A stretch of DNA of 64,000 bases from Sulfitobacter sp. OXR-159 (GCF_034377145.1 NZ_CP139707.1:1001001-1065000); one strand, 5' to 3'; positions 7,939 to 17,199 are shown, numbered from the stretch's first letter. Notes: generated from the sequence alone by a model not told the origin. Numbers and translations are program-made.

Positions 7939-9243
7939 TCAAAGACCCAGCCGATCCCGCGTCGCATACCAGAGCATGGCCAGCACCAGCAGCGGGCTGC
8001 GCAGAGAGGCGCCACCCGGAAATGCCTGCGTCGGGATCGCGGCCATCGTGTCGAACCCAGCAGCATCGCCCTCGATCGCCTTGGCCATCAGATAGCCCGC
8101 ATGGGTCGCGGTGCCGACCCCGTGGCCAGAATAGCCGGAAGCCGATAAGATGTTCGGCGCCAGCCGCGCGACATAGGGCAGGCGCTTCATCGTGATGCCC
8201 AAGGTGCCGCCCCAAGCATAGTCGATCTTTACATCCTTCAACTGCGGAAAGACCTGCGACATCGGTTTGCGCACCTTGGCGGCGATGTCCTGCGGGAACC
8301 GGTAGCCATAGCTTTCACCCCCCCCGAAAAGCAACCGCCCGTCGTGCGACAGCCGGAAGTAATTCACCACGAACCGGCTGTCAGCCACCGCCACGTCGCG
8401 GGGCAGCACATCGTTTACGCGGTCGCCCAAGGGTTCGGTGGCGGCAATGAAGTTGTTGATCGGCATGACCCGCGCGGCCACGTCGCCGTTCAACTTACCC
8501 AGATAGCCGTTGCAGGCCAACACCACATGGTCGGCGGTGACGCTGCCGGTGGCGGTCTGCACCAGTGCCTTGCTGCCTTCGACGATGTTCTCGGCGGGAC
8601 TTGTCTCATGAATGCGCACCCCCGCGGCGGCGGCGGCGCTTGCAAGGCCAAGCGCATAGTTCAGCGGATGCAGATGCGCCGCACCCATATCCAGCACACC
8701 GCCTTTGTAGTCGGGCGAGGGGCAAACCGATTGCAGCGCGGCGTGGTCCAGCACCTCGATCTCATCATAGCCGTAGTTCTTTTGCAGATGCTCTGCATAG
8801 TCGTGCAGATGCCGCACGTCAGAGGCGGTTGACCCGGTCCATGCCACGCCGGGTTTCAGTTGGCAGTCGATCTCATGCTTTTCGATCAGCGATTTGACCA
8901 GCGCCTTGGCCTCTTGCCCCATCTCCCAGAGCTTGGTGGCATGCTCTTGGCCCAGCATTTTCTCCAGACCGTCCTGCTCAACCCGCTGGCCCGACCCCAA
9001 CTGCCCGCCGTTGCGGCCCGACGCGCCAAAGCCCACGCGCTGCGCGTCCAAAAGCACCACGTCATAGCCCGCCTCGGCCAGATGCAGCGCGGCTGAAAGG
9101 CCGGTATAGCCCCCGCCAACGACACAGACATCGGCTTTGGTATCCCCCTGAAGCGGCGGGTAGGCCGTGTGCTTCGTGGCGGTGGCGGCGTACCAGCTGG
9201 TGGGGTACTGGCCGGGCGTGTCGTTGGCGTATAGCAGGTTCAT
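7939..9243 (-). CDS. puuB: FAD-dependent amine oxidase, gamma-glutamylputrescine oxidase-like
   Basis: A 434-residue DAO-type flavoprotein. Residues ~38-43 (VVGGGYTGLSAALHLA) are the dinucleotide-binding motif, followed by GASGRNGGQLGSGQR, which is characteristic of the PuuB/OrdL group, and a C-terminal GYSGHG flavin contact. PuuB oxidises gamma-glutamylputrescine to the aldehyde in putrescine catabolism. Two glutamine synthetase-like ligases and an amidotransferase lie directly upstream on the same strand, the gene set expected for a gamma-glutamylated amine pathway. The exact amine substrate is inferred. Confidence 0.8.
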   Translation of the reverse strand: MNLLYANDTPGQYPTSWYAATATKHTAYPPLQGDTKADVCVVGGGYTGLSAALHLAEAGYDVVLLDAQRVGFGASGRNGGQLGSGQRVEQDGLEKMLGQEHATKLWEMGQEAKALVKSLIEKHEIDCQLKPGVAWTGSTASDVRHLHDYAEHLQKNYGYDEIEVLDHAALQSVCPSPDYKGGVLDMGAAHLHPLNYALGLASAAAAAGVRIHETSPAENIVEGSKALVQTATGSVTADHVVLACNGYLGKLNGDVAARVMPINNFIAATEPLGDRVNDVLPRDVAVADSRFVVNYFRLSHDGRLLFGGGESYGYRFPQDIAAKVRKPMSQVFPQLKDVKIDYAWGGTLGITMKRLPYVARLAPNILSASGYSGHGVGTATHAGYLMAKAIEGDAAGFDTMAAIPTQAFPGGASLRSPLLVLAMLWYATRDRLGL

Positions 9244-9257
9244 CGGGCCTCCGGGCG

Positions 9258-10619
9258 TTAGACGTTCATCAGCAGATGTTCACGTTCCCAAGGCGAGATG
9301 ACCTGAAGGAACTCCTCATATTCCGCCCGTTTCACGATGGAATAGACGCGGGCGAACTCCGGACCCAAAGCCTCGTGCAACTCTGTGGCTTCCTCAAACA
9401 GATCAAGCGCTTGGCCCAGAACTTGGGGGATGTCCCCTTCGCCGACATAGGCGTCGCCTTTAAATTCGGGCAGCGGGTCTTTCTGCTGGATCAATCCCAG
9501 ATAGCCGCAGGCGAGGCTGGCGGCGATGCCGAGGTAGGGGTTGCAATCCATCCCCGCCAGACGGTTCTCAACCCGGCGCGATTTTGGCCCCGAGAGCGGC
9601 ACGCGGATGCCTGTGGTCCGGTTGTCGCGGCCCCACTCAAGGTTGATCGGCGCGGCATGATCTTTGACGTAGCGGCGATAGGAGTTGACGTAGGGCGCGA
9701 TCACGGCCAACGCCGAAGGCATGTGGTTTTGCAGCCCGGCAATGAAATGCTGAAAGGGCGCAGTCTCTTCCCCATCCGCATCGACAAAGATGTTTTCGCC
9801 GGTTTTCACGTCGAGCACCGAGTGGTGGATATGCATCGCGCTGCCCGGCTCATCGGCAATCGGCTTGGCCATGAAGGTGGCGTAGCACTCGTGCCGCATC
9901 GCCGCTTCGCGGATCAGGCGTTTGAAGTAAAACACTTCGTCGGCGAGCCGTACCGGATCGCCGTGCTGCAGGTTGATCTCAAGCTGGCCAGCGCCGCCTT
10001 CTTGGGTGATGCCGTCGATCTCAAAACCCTGCGCCTCGGCGAAGTCATAGATGTCGTCGATGACGGGGCCGAATTCATCCACGGCGGTCATCGAATAGGC
10101 CTGCCGCGCCGCAGCGGGGCGGCCCGAGCGGCCCATCATCGGCTGAATTTCCTTGGCCGGGTCGATGTTGCGCGCCACAAGGAAGAATTCCATCTCAGGG
10201 GCCACCACAGGCTCCCATCCCTTGTCGCGGTACAGTTGCACCACCCGTTTAAGCACATTGCGCGGCGAATAGGCCACCGGCTCATTGTTGCGGTCATAGG
10301 CGTCGTGGATGACCTGAAGCGTCCAGTCCCCGGTCCATGGGGCGGCGGTGGCCGTGTCCATATCCGGGCGCAGGATCATGTCTTTTTCAATGAACCCATC
10401 GTCGCCTGCCGCTTCGCCCCATTCACCGGTGATGGTCTGGTAAAAGATGCTGTCGGGCAGGTGAAAGTAATCCTGCCGCGCGAATTTCGACGCCGGGACA
10501 GCCTTGCCGCGGGCGATGCCGGGCAGGTCGGGGATGATACATTCCACTTCGTCCAGACGCCGGCCCTCAAGATAGGCGCGCGCCGCTTCGGGTAGTGCTT
10601 CTGTCCAATCCTCGGCCAT
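9258..10619 (-). CDS. glutamine synthetase-family ligase, gamma-glutamylpolyamine synthetase-like (PuuA type)
   Basis: A 453-residue glutamine synthetase-fold enzyme. An N-terminal beta-grasp region is followed by the catalytic domain with MEFFLV (metal ligands), LEINLQHGDP, MHIHHSVLD and NRTTGIRVP motifs. Length and the NPYLGIAASLACG stretch are those of the PuuA/GlnT-like group that ligates glutamate to an amine instead of ammonia. Its start overlaps the stop of the upstream amidotransferase gene (TGATG), so the two are translationally coupled. The FAD oxidase follows 14 bases downstream. Confidence 0.85.
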   Translation of the reverse strand: MAEDWTEALPEAARAYLEGRRLDEVECIIPDLPGIARGKAVPASKFARQDYFHLPDSIFYQTITGEWGEAAGDDGFIEKDMILRPDMDTATAAPWTGDWTLQVIHDAYDRNNEPVAYSPRNVLKRVVQLYRDKGWEPVVAPEMEFFLVARNIDPAKEIQPMMGRSGRPAAARQAYSMTAVDEFGPVIDDIYDFAEAQGFEIDGITQEGGAGQLEINLQHGDPVRLADEVFYFKRLIREAAMRHECYATFMAKPIADEPGSAMHIHHSVLDVKTGENIFVDADGEETAPFQHFIAGLQNHMPSALAVIAPYVNSYRRYVKDHAAPINLEWGRDNRTTGIRVPLSGPKSRRVENRLAGMDCNPYLGIAASLACGYLGLIQQKDPLPEFKGDAYVGEGDIPQVLGQALDLFEEATELHEALGPEFARVYSIVKRAEYEEFLQVISPWEREHLLMNV

Positions 10620-11308
10620 CAGGCCCTCTCTTTCCTGTTGTCTTTAAAGAATGCGGCCATTTGGTCCGCGATTTTTTGGTTATCAATGGGGCCACCAAGC
10701 GCGGCGGTCGCCTGTTCAAGCTGGTGGTCTGGCACCACGCCCTTGCCACGGGTTTTGATCAGCCCGTCGATGAAATCATGGCCGAATTCGGGATGTGGCT
10801 GAACCGTCCAGATGCGGTTGTCATAGGCCAGCGCCGCATAGGGGCAGAAATCAGACGAGGCGACGACCTTGGCACCCTCGGGCAGTTCCACGACCTGATC
10901 CTGATGCCATGCGTTGAGCGCCAGCTTGTCTCCGTCCATGTCGTATTCCGTGCGGCCAATGGACCAGCCGCCGGTGAACTTTTCAACTTTGCCACCCAGT
11001 GCTTGGGCAATGACCTGATGGCCAAAACAGACGCCAATCATCGGGCGGCCATCGGCATAGGTTTCGCGGATGAAGTCTTCCAGCAGCGGGATCCAGTCGT
11101 GATCCTCGTAAGCGCCGTGTTTGGACCCGGTGATGAGCCAGCCATCGGCCTCATTCACCCCTTCGGGCAAGACCCCATCGACGACCGACCAGATTTGAAA
11201 GTCAAACTCATGACCGTCCAGCAGCGTGGTGAACATTTCGCCATAATCGCCCAGCTGTTCGCGGAAGTCGTCGGGAGAATGGCCGGTTTGAAGAATGCCG
11301 ATTTTCAT
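10619..11308 (-). CDS. class I glutamine amidotransferase-like protein
   Basis: A 229-residue free-standing class I amidotransferase domain. GVCFGHQ holds the nucleophile Cys94, and QPHPEF supplies His172 and Glu174, so the triad is complete. In a gene set with PuuA- and PuuB-like enzymes it could hydrolyse gamma-glutamyl-GABA or a related gamma-glutamyl product, the job of the related PuuD. Sequence alone does not separate that from a generic GMP-synthase-like amidotransferase. It overlaps the downstream ligase gene by one base. Confidence 0.8.
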   Translation of the reverse strand: MKIGILQTGHSPDDFREQLGDYGEMFTTLLDGHEFDFQIWSVVDGVLPEGVNEADGWLITGSKHGAYEDHDWIPLLEDFIRETYADGRPMIGVCFGHQVIAQALGGKVEKFTGGWSIGRTEYDMDGDKLALNAWHQDQVVELPEGAKVVASSDFCPYAALAYDNRIWTVQPHPEFGHDFIDGLIKTRGKGVVPDHQLEQATAALGGPIDNQKIADQMAAFFKDNRKERA

Positions 11309-11318
11309 GTGTCACCTG

Positions 11319-12653
11319 TTACACAGTGTCGAGATAGATCTCGACCTGTTCCTCTGGGGTCAATTCCTGCATGTAATGCAATTCTTGGCGTTTCGTCAGC
11401 ACGAAGTTGCGGATCATTTCAGGCGCAAAAATACGCGCGACATGGGGGCAGCCCTCGAACAGATCGATCGCGGTTTTCCAATCGCTGGGCATGCGCGGCA
11501 AATCGGCGGCATAGGCGTTGCCGGTGATCGGGGCGGGCGGCTCTGCTCCATCTTCGATCCCGTTAAGCGCCGCGCCCAGAACGGCGGCCAGCATCAGATA
11601 GGGGTTCACGTCGCCGCCAGAGACCCGATGTTCGATCCGCCGCGCCTTGTGGCTGCCTGAAGGGATGCGGATCGCGGCGGTGCGGTTTTCATAGGCCCAG
11701 CATACCCCGGTGGGCGCATGGGATTCGGGCACCATCCGGTCAAAGCTGTTGGCGTGCGGACAGAAGACCAGCGCCGAGCCCCGCATCGCGTTCATGCAGC
11801 CCGCCACGGCGTGGCGCAACGTGTCGGTCCCCTTGGGCCCGCCATCGTCAAAGATGTTGTCGCCATTTTCATCCAGCACCGAGAAATGCGTGTGCAGGCC
11901 AGAGCCGGAGTAATCCTCATAGGGTTTCGCCATAAAGCTTGCGGCAAAGCCGTGCCGCCGCGCCAGCCCTTTGACCAGCATTTTGAACAGCCATGCGTCG
12001 TCGGCGGCGCGCAGGGCGTCGTCGCAATGCATCAGGTTGATTTCGAACTGGCCCAGACCCGCCTCGGAAATGGCGGTGTCGGCGGGGATGTCCATCTCTT
12101 CGCAGGCGTCATAGAGATCGGTGAAGAACAGATCGAACTGGTCAAGCGCGCGGATCGACATGGTCTCGGCCGCCTTGCGCCGTTTGCCCGAGCGGGGCGA
12201 GATCGGCACCTGAAGGTTGCGGCCCGAGTCGTCAATCAGGAAGAATTCCAACTCCACCGCGCAGACGGGTGTCAGCCCGCGCGCCTTGTAACGGTCCAGT
12301 ACCGCGCGCAGCGCATGGCGCGGATCGCCGGGGTAGGGGCGGCCATCTTCGCGGAACATCCAGATCGGCAGAAGGGCCGAGGGCGCGTCGAGCCATGGCA
12401 TTGGCATGAAGCCCCGCTCGGTTGGTTTCAGCACGCCATCCGCATCGCCGCTCTCAAACACCAGCGGGCTGTCGTCGATATCCTCGCCCCAGATGTCGAG
12501 GTTCAGCACCGACACCGGAAAGCGGGTGCCTTCGGTTGTCACCTTATCGGCAAAACGCGACGGAATGCGCTTGCCCCGCGCTTGGCCATTGAGGTCGGCG
12601 GCGGCCACACGGATGGTGCGGACTTGGGGGTTTTTACGAAGCCAGTTGTTCAT
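11319..12653 (-). CDS. second glutamine synthetase-family ligase
   Basis: A 444-residue glutamine synthetase-like protein, first gene of the leftward set. It shows VELEFFLID, GQFEINLMHCDD, LHTHFSVLDENG and YENRTAAIRIP, matching the catalytic metal, glutamate and nucleotide motifs. It is a diverged paralogue of the ligase 0.7 kb downstream; such pairs are common in bacteria that degrade several amines through gamma-glutamyl intermediates. A palindrome (12734-12745) lies ~80 bases before its start. Confidence 0.8.
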   Translation of the reverse strand: MNNWLRKNPQVRTIRVAAADLNGQARGKRIPSRFADKVTTEGTRFPVSVLNLDIWGEDIDDSPLVFESGDADGVLKPTERGFMPMPWLDAPSALLPIWMFREDGRPYPGDPRHALRAVLDRYKARGLTPVCAVELEFFLIDDSGRNLQVPISPRSGKRRKAAETMSIRALDQFDLFFTDLYDACEEMDIPADTAISEAGLGQFEINLMHCDDALRAADDAWLFKMLVKGLARRHGFAASFMAKPYEDYSGSGLHTHFSVLDENGDNIFDDGGPKGTDTLRHAVAGCMNAMRGSALVFCPHANSFDRMVPESHAPTGVCWAYENRTAAIRIPSGSHKARRIEHRVSGGDVNPYLMLAAVLGAALNGIEDGAEPPAPITGNAYAADLPRMPSDWKTAIDLFEGCPHVARIFAPEMIRNFVLTKRQELHYMQELTPEEQVEIYLDTV

Positions 12654-12733
12654 ACGTCACCTGCAAAGGCGGTGGGCATGTCACAAAGCGGTTCGCCCGA
12701 GGGCAAAAGCGGTTGGCGCCCACGCGCCGCGTA

Positions 12734-12745
12734 ATTTGATCAAAT
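12734..12745. promoter_or_regulatory. perfect palindrome ATTTGATCAAAT, candidate operator
   Basis: A 12-bp perfect palindrome in the 100-base gap between the ABC transporter's last gene and the ligase gene at 12653. A second GATCAAAT half lies at 12770-12777, inside the last codons of the permease gene. Its position suggests control of the ligase-oxidase genes, but no regulator gene is nearby and the binding protein is unknown. Confidence 0.4.
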
Positions 12746-12753
12746 AATGGATA

Positions 12754-13560
12754 CTACCGGATCAAATTAGGACGCAAGCGAATTTTACGGCGTTGCGCTT
12801 GGGGCAGGTGGCGGTTGAGGCGGGAATTGATCAAACCGAAGACGCCGATGATGCAGAGCGTCAGAAGGATGAAATAACCGGCAAGAATGGGATAGGGGAT
12901 GAAGGGATTGAAGGTTTTGTCGGCGAAATAGCTGGCGTAGTAGAGCGCATCACCGCGCTGTTGCCATGCCGGGAAACCGCTGAAAAACACCAGTGTCGTG
13001 GCGTGAAACAGGAAAATCGCCTCATTCGTATAGGCGGGCCAGGCAAGGCGTAGCGAGGTGGGCCAGATCACCCGACGAAAGCGCGACCAACCGGACAGAC
13101 CATAGGCATCTGCGGCCTCCACGTCGCCCTTGGGGATGGATTGCAGCGCACCGTAAAAAATTTCGCCCGAATATGCGGCAGTGTTGAGAAAGAGCACGAT
13201 CAGCGCCCCAAGCCATGCCGCGGTGAAGGGGGCGAAGAAAGCGTATTCGGACTTCAGCGACAGAAACAGGAAGTAACCAAAGAAGAACTGGATAAAGAGC
13301 GGCGAGCCACGGAAGATGAAGATGAACCATTCCGCCGGTTTGCGAAACCACGGGTTCGGACTGGCCTTGCCGACGCCAAGCGCTGTGGCAAAGAAGAAGC
13401 CAGTCAGCAGGGCGATAACGCCAAAGTAGATGTTCCAGAGCATGCCGGAGCCGATCAGCGTGAACTGTTCGCAGAGCGTGAAACCTTCGCGAGGCAGCAG
13501 TCGCTCGCCATAGCCAAGGGACCGCAGACCGTAGTCCTGAATCGTTTGCAGACAGCTCAT
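12754..13560 (-). CDS. polar amino acid ABC transporter, permease
   Basis: A 268-residue HisM/HisQ-type permease with about five hydrophobic helices and the EAA loop (VEAADAYGLSGWSRFRRVIWP) that contacts the ATPase. The start at 13560 is chosen because it overlaps the preceding permease stop (ATGA); the open frame runs 100 residues further upstream, but that part is only the antisense/out-of-frame shadow of the other permease gene. It is the last gene of a four-gene transporter operon read leftward. Confidence 0.88.
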   Translation of the reverse strand: MSCLQTIQDYGLRSLGYGERLLPREGFTLCEQFTLIGSGMLWNIYFGVIALLTGFFFATALGVGKASPNPWFRKPAEWFIFIFRGSPLFIQFFFGYFLFLSLKSEYAFFAPFTAAWLGALIVLFLNTAAYSGEIFYGALQSIPKGDVEAADAYGLSGWSRFRRVIWPTSLRLAWPAYTNEAIFLFHATTLVFFSGFPAWQQRGDALYYASYFADKTFNPFIPYPILAGYFILLTLCIIGVFGLINSRLNRHLPQAQRRKIRLRPNLIR

Positions 13561-14441
13561 GCGCCGGCCCTCCGCTGGGCTTCGCCGCCGGTGGTGGCTT
13601 GGCCGCGTGTCAGTCGTTTCATCAGGCGGTCCAACGAAATCTCGGAAATCCGGGTAAAGAGCAGGTAGAACACCAGCAGTCCGAGGAAGTACCACATGCG
13701 CCAGTCGGGGTGCGGATAGTCGGTAAAGCGCGGCGTCTTGGTGCCGCCCAGTTCGCGCGCCCAATAGACGATATCCTCGACGCCCAGGAGAAACAGCAGC
13801 GGCGTGGCCTTGATCAGCACCATCCACAGGTTGCTGAGACCGGGCAGGGCATAGACCCACATCTGCGGCACCAGCACCCGCCAGAAGGTCTGGCGGTGGT
13901 TCATGCCGTAAGCCTCGGCGGTTTCAAGCTGCGCCCGGGGCACGGCGCGCATGGCACCAAACAGGACGTTGGCCGCAAAAGCGCCGAAGACGATGGCAAA
14001 GGTGAAGACCGCAAGCCCAAAACCATAGGTCTCATGCACCCATTGCGCGGCATTGCCCAAAGGCATCTTGGCGGCCTGACAGACCACGAAATCACTGCCT
14101 TGGCGGACCGGCATGTCCCAATCGGAACAGAGCGCCTTGTGACGCAGGTATTCGATGCCCTGATCCAAGGCGATGACGAAAAACAGAAAGAAGGCGATAT
14201 CCGGCACACCGCGCACCAGCGCGATATAACCCTTGCCGACCCAACTCAGCGGCGCGAAACGCGCACGTGCCATCATGGCCCCGCCAAAGCCGAAGGCCAG
14301 CGCCACGGGCGCGGTCACGGCAAGCAGCATCAAGACCTTGAGGAAGGACATGTAGAACGACATATGGACGCCGGTTGTCAGGTAACAGGCGGTCCAGAAC
14401 CAGTCGTCCAGGATCGATGGGTCAGTACAGAAAGAAAACAT
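13557..14441 (-). CDS. polar amino acid ABC transporter, permease
   Basis: A 294-residue inner-membrane permease of the histidine/arginine/opine transporter type, with an EAA loop (LETAEAYGMNHRQTFWRVLVPQ) near residue 185. A ~50-residue periplasmic loop with two Cys (CSDWDMPVRQGSDFVVC) is inserted near residues 95-125. It pairs with the permease that overlaps its stop by four bases. The substrate-binding gene lies upstream across a strong hairpin. Confidence 0.88.
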   Translation of the reverse strand: MFSFCTDPSILDDWFWTACYLTTGVHMSFYMSFLKVLMLLAVTAPVALAFGFGGAMMARARFAPLSWVGKGYIALVRGVPDIAFFLFFVIALDQGIEYLRHKALCSDWDMPVRQGSDFVVCQAAKMPLGNAAQWVHETYGFGLAVFTFAIVFGAFAANVLFGAMRAVPRAQLETAEAYGMNHRQTFWRVLVPQMWVYALPGLSNLWMVLIKATPLLFLLGVEDIVYWARELGGTKTPRFTDYPHPDWRMWYFLGLLVFYLLFTRISEISLDRLMKRLTRGQATTGGEAQRRAGA

Positions 14442-14486
14442 GGGCCCCCATGGGCTAATCCGCGCGAGGGTGCCGCGCAGGGAAGG

Positions 14487-14514
14487 TCAGGCGCGCCGCG
14501 AGGGGCGCGCCTGA
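14487..14514 (-). terminator. 11-bp perfect hairpin between binding-protein and permease genes
   Basis: TCAGGCGCGCC and GGCGCGCCTGA pair over 11 bases with a 6-base loop, 8 bases after the binding-protein stop. There is no U-run. Such hairpins in ABC operons usually stabilise the upstream mRNA or attenuate, so that binding protein is made in excess over permeases. Confidence 0.6.
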
Positions 14515-14521
14515 GGTTGGA

Positions 14522-15259
14522 TCACTCGTAGGTGGTGGTGTCTTCGCCGAACCACTTTTTAAGCATCTCGTTCAGCGAGCCGTCTTCTTTCATCTCGGTG
14601 ATGACAGCGTCGAATGTGTCACGCAGTTCGGTGTCGGACTGGCGCAGACCCATGCCGATGCCGTCGCCAAGCGGGACATCGTCGCCCACGAACATCAGCT
14701 CACCGCCGGATTCCTCGACGATCGGAACGAGGTAATCTTTGTCAGCGAATACCGCGTCGGCTTCGCCGTTACGCACGGCCGCGACGGTTTCTTCGGGGGT
14801 CGCGAATTCGATCAGCGTGGCACCGCTTTCGGCAACGTGGCCGGCTTGGATGGTCGCTGTCTGACCTGCAACAACGCCGCCTTTGATGTCCGCACCCTCA
14901 GAGGCCGCAACATAAGCGGAAGCGGTCGGCGGATAGTAGTTCTGCGTGAAGGAAATGACTTCCTTCCGCTCGTCGGTGATGCTCATCCCGGCCATGATGT
15001 TGTCGTAGTTGCCCGACACGAGGTTGGGGATGATGCTGTCCCAGTCGTTTTTCACCCATTCACAGGTCAACTCGGCGCGTTTGCAAAGCTCGTCGCCCAG
15101 CTCACGCTCGAAACCGTCAACTTCGCCGGCGTCGTTGATGAAGTTGTAGGGGGGGTAGGCGCCCTCGGTGCCCATGCGGATGGTTTTGCCATGGGCTTCG
15201 GCCATCGCGAAACCAGCAGTCATGCTGAGCGCGGCGCTTGCCAGTAGGATCTTTTTCAT
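14522..15259 (-). CDS. polar amino acid ABC transporter, periplasmic binding protein
   Basis: A 245-residue family 3 solute-binding protein. Residues 1-21 are a Sec signal peptide ending in ...AMAEA. Then come RMGTEGAYPPYNFI (ligand-binding start), the two Cys that likely form a disulphide (residues ~59 and 66), and a KKWFGEDT C-terminus. Family members bind Arg, Lys, His, ornithine or opines; the ligase/oxidase neighbours make a basic amino acid or amine-derived compound plausible. Confidence 0.9.
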   Translation of the reverse strand: MKKILLASAALSMTAGFAMAEAHGKTIRMGTEGAYPPYNFINDAGEVDGFERELGDELCKRAELTCEWVKNDWDSIIPNLVSGNYDNIMAGMSITDERKEVISFTQNYYPPTASAYVAASEGADIKGGVVAGQTATIQAGHVAESGATLIEFATPEETVAAVRNGEADAVFADKDYLVPIVEESGGELMFVGDDVPLGDGIGMGLRQSDTELRDTFDAVITEMKEDGSLNEMLKKWFGEDTTTYE

Positions 15260-15283
15260 TTGGTAACTCCCTTTGGTTTTTGT

Positions 15284-16075
15284 TTACGCAGGCTGGGTTG
15301 CCGAAAGGAACCCACGCAGACGTTCCGATTTGGGCGCGCCGAAGACTTCTTCGGGCGTCCCTTGTTCTTCGATCAGACCTTGGTGCAGGAACACGACATG
15401 GCCGCTGACATCAGCGGCCAGTTTCATGTCATGGGTCACGATCACCATCGTGCGCCCCTCTGCGGCGAGATCTTTGATAACTTTAACAACTTCCTGCTCA
15501 AGCTCGGGGTCGAGCGCGCTGGTCGGTTCGTCAAACAGCAGCGCCTCGGGCTCCATGCAGAGTGCACGGGCGATGGCGGCACGCTGTTGCTGGCCGCCGG
15601 ACAGTTGGGCGGGGTAGACATCGCATTTGTCGCCGATCCCGACCTTTTCGAGATAGCCGCGCGCGGCGCGCTCCACCTCGGCACGGTCGCGGCCCAGCAC
15701 GGTAAGCGGCGCTTCCATCACGTTTTGCAGGATCGACATATGCGCCCAGAGGTTGAACTGCTGGAACACCATCGACAGGTTGGTACGAATGCGCAGCACC
15801 TGTTTGGCATCCGCCGGGCAGCGCTGGTGGCCGTTGCCTTTCCAGCGCACCGGTTCGCCTTTGAAAATCACTTCGCCCTGTTGGCTGTCCTCCAACAGGT
15901 TGCAGCAGCGCAAAAGGGTGGATTTGCCAGAACCCGATGAGCCGATCAGCGAGATCACATGGCCACGCGGGGCGGTCAGATCGACCCCTTTGAGAACCTC
16001 CAGTGAGCCATAGGCTTTGTGAAGGTTCTTGATCTGGATAACCGGGGTATCTGTCGTCACGGAAACTGTCGCCAA
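15284..16075 (-). CDS. polar amino acid ABC transporter, ATP-binding protein
   Basis: A 263-residue ATPase, first gene of the transporter operon. Walker A is GSSGSGKST, the signature is LSGGQQQR, Walker B is ALLFDEP, and the switch His lies in VTHDM. An insertion after the beta-sheet region (WKGNGHQRCPADAKQVLRIR) is the HisP-type one seen in polar amino acid uptake systems. The binding protein gene follows after 24 bases. Confidence 0.92.
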   Translation of the reverse strand: MATVSVTTDTPVIQIKNLHKAYGSLEVLKGVDLTAPRGHVISLIGSSGSGKSTLLRCCNLLEDSQQGEVIFKGEPVRWKGNGHQRCPADAKQVLRIRTNLSMVFQQFNLWAHMSILQNVMEAPLTVLGRDRAEVERAARGYLEKVGIGDKCDVYPAQLSGGQQQRAAIARALCMEPEALLFDEPTSALDPELEQEVVKVIKDLAAEGRTMVIVTHDMKLAADVSGHVVFLHQGLIEEQGTPEEVFGAPKSERLRGFLSATQPA

Positions 16076-16171
16076 TCTGTCATTTCAGTGCGCTATAAAG
16101 CGACGAATCGACAGAAATTGCAACGCAGAGTTTGGCCCGCGTTGCACCGCAGCACCGGTGCTGACGCTAGG

Positions 16172-16612
16172 TCAGCTTTCCTTGGCAACACGCTGGCGCG
16201 CCATGGCGCTGTCGGTATCGGTGACGCCCAATAGGTTCGACACCAACCGCAGCAGCGCGTCTTCTTCGTCAGAGCGGCTGCCGTCGGCCAAAACCACCTG
16301 CCAAAGCGCCTCGATCACCTCTAGCCGACGCTCATAGGGCACCGCGTCTTTGATCGCGCGGGTAAAGCGCACAGTGTCGGGGGCTTGCGCCTCAAGCGCC
16401 TCGGCTTCTTCGCGCAGGGCGGTGGCGTCAGCCTCATTCAGGCCGTAGCGTTCAGCCGCGATCCGGTCGATCAAGCGCCGTTCGCTCATCGCGTAGTCAT
16501 TGTCGGACCGGGCGATGCGGACCAAAAGCGCGGTCAGCGCGAGACGGGCATCATTGTCGGCCAATGGGTCGGGTTCGGGCTGGGTCAGCCGTTTGAGAAA
16601 GTCACCAAACAT
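16172..16612 (-). CDS. TerB-family protein
   Basis: A 146-residue helical protein with the TerB-like core: ALLVRIARSDNDYAMSE near the N-terminus and VVLADGSRSDEEDALL near the C-terminus, two acidic loops that bind a divalent metal in TerB. It is probably cytoplasmic. The family name comes from tellurite resistance, but solitary members like this are widespread and their role is unknown. It is a paralogue of the next gene upstream (16677-17123). Confidence 0.75.
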   Translation of the reverse strand: MFGDFLKRLTQPEPDPLADNDARLALTALLVRIARSDNDYAMSERRLIDRIAAERYGLNEADATALREEAEALEAQAPDTVRFTRAIKDAVPYERRLEVIEALWQVVLADGSRSDEEDALLRLVSNLLGVTDTDSAMARQRVAKES

Positions 16613-16676
16613 ATGTGCGTTATCATCCTGCTGCGGAAAGAAGCCGGCAAGCCTCTCCCCGGTGTGAAAGGGATTG

Positions 16677-17123
16677 TCAGAGCGTATTCAAGGCGTTGGC
16701 GCGGGCTGCGGCCATATCCTCATCCGATAGGCCAAGCGCGGTTTCGATGGCGACAAGTTGGATTTCCTCATCATCATTGCGCGCGCCATCCGACAGGGCC
16801 ACCTGCCACATCGCCTCACCCAGTGCTTTGCGGTCGGCATAGTCGACCTCTTCGCGCAGGATGCGTGTGAACTCAGGCGTGCCGGGGGCGTCACGTTCCA
16901 GCGCCTCGCACGTGGCGCGCAGCTTGGCGGCCTCAATCGGTTTCAATCCAAAGGTCCGCGCCAGAATCTGGTCGATCTGGCCGATCTCAGAGGCGCGGTA
17001 GTTACGATCCGCAAAGGCCACACGCACCAAAAGCGCGCCCAGTGCCAGTTGGGCATTGGGCTGCGGCAAAGGTTTCGGCTGTGCCTTACGGCGGGGGAAC
17101 AGTCGGTTCAGCATGGGGCTCAC
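16677..17123 (-). CDS. TerB-family protein, paralogue of its neighbour
   Basis: A 148-residue protein sharing the same plan as 16172-16612: a basic N-terminus, ALLVRVAFADRNYRASEI, and WQVALSDGARNDDEEIQL. The two genes are 64 bases apart on the same strand and look like an old tandem duplication. No ter operon partners (TerA, TerC, TerD) are present, so tellurite resistance should not be inferred. Confidence 0.75.
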   Translation of the reverse strand: MSPMLNRLFPRRKAQPKPLPQPNAQLALGALLVRVAFADRNYRASEIGQIDQILARTFGLKPIEAAKLRATCEALERDAPGTPEFTRILREEVDYADRKALGEAMWQVALSDGARNDDEEIQLVAIETALGLSDEDMAAARANALNTL

Positions 17124-17199
17124 TTATCGCAGGAAACAGGGTCGCCATAGAGGAAACTGCGCGTGGGGCGCGCTGGTTCCTGCAATGGTCCGCATGGAT

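Noticed and set aside
9276..10595. Long plus-strand open frame opposite the PuuA-type gene (and similar ones opposite other genes)
   Set aside because: It is the antisense shadow of a GC-rich coding region with GC-biased third positions; its translation shows no family motif, while the minus-strand product is clearly a glutamine synthetase-like enzyme.
13561..13860. 100-residue N-terminal extension of the second permease gene
   Set aside because: It overlaps the other permease gene in another frame and has no family similarity. The ATGA junction at 13557-13560 gives the natural start.
16172..17123. Tellurite-resistance operon
   Set aside because: Only TerB-like single domains are present, with no TerA/C/D/E neighbours. 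A resistance role should not be claimed.
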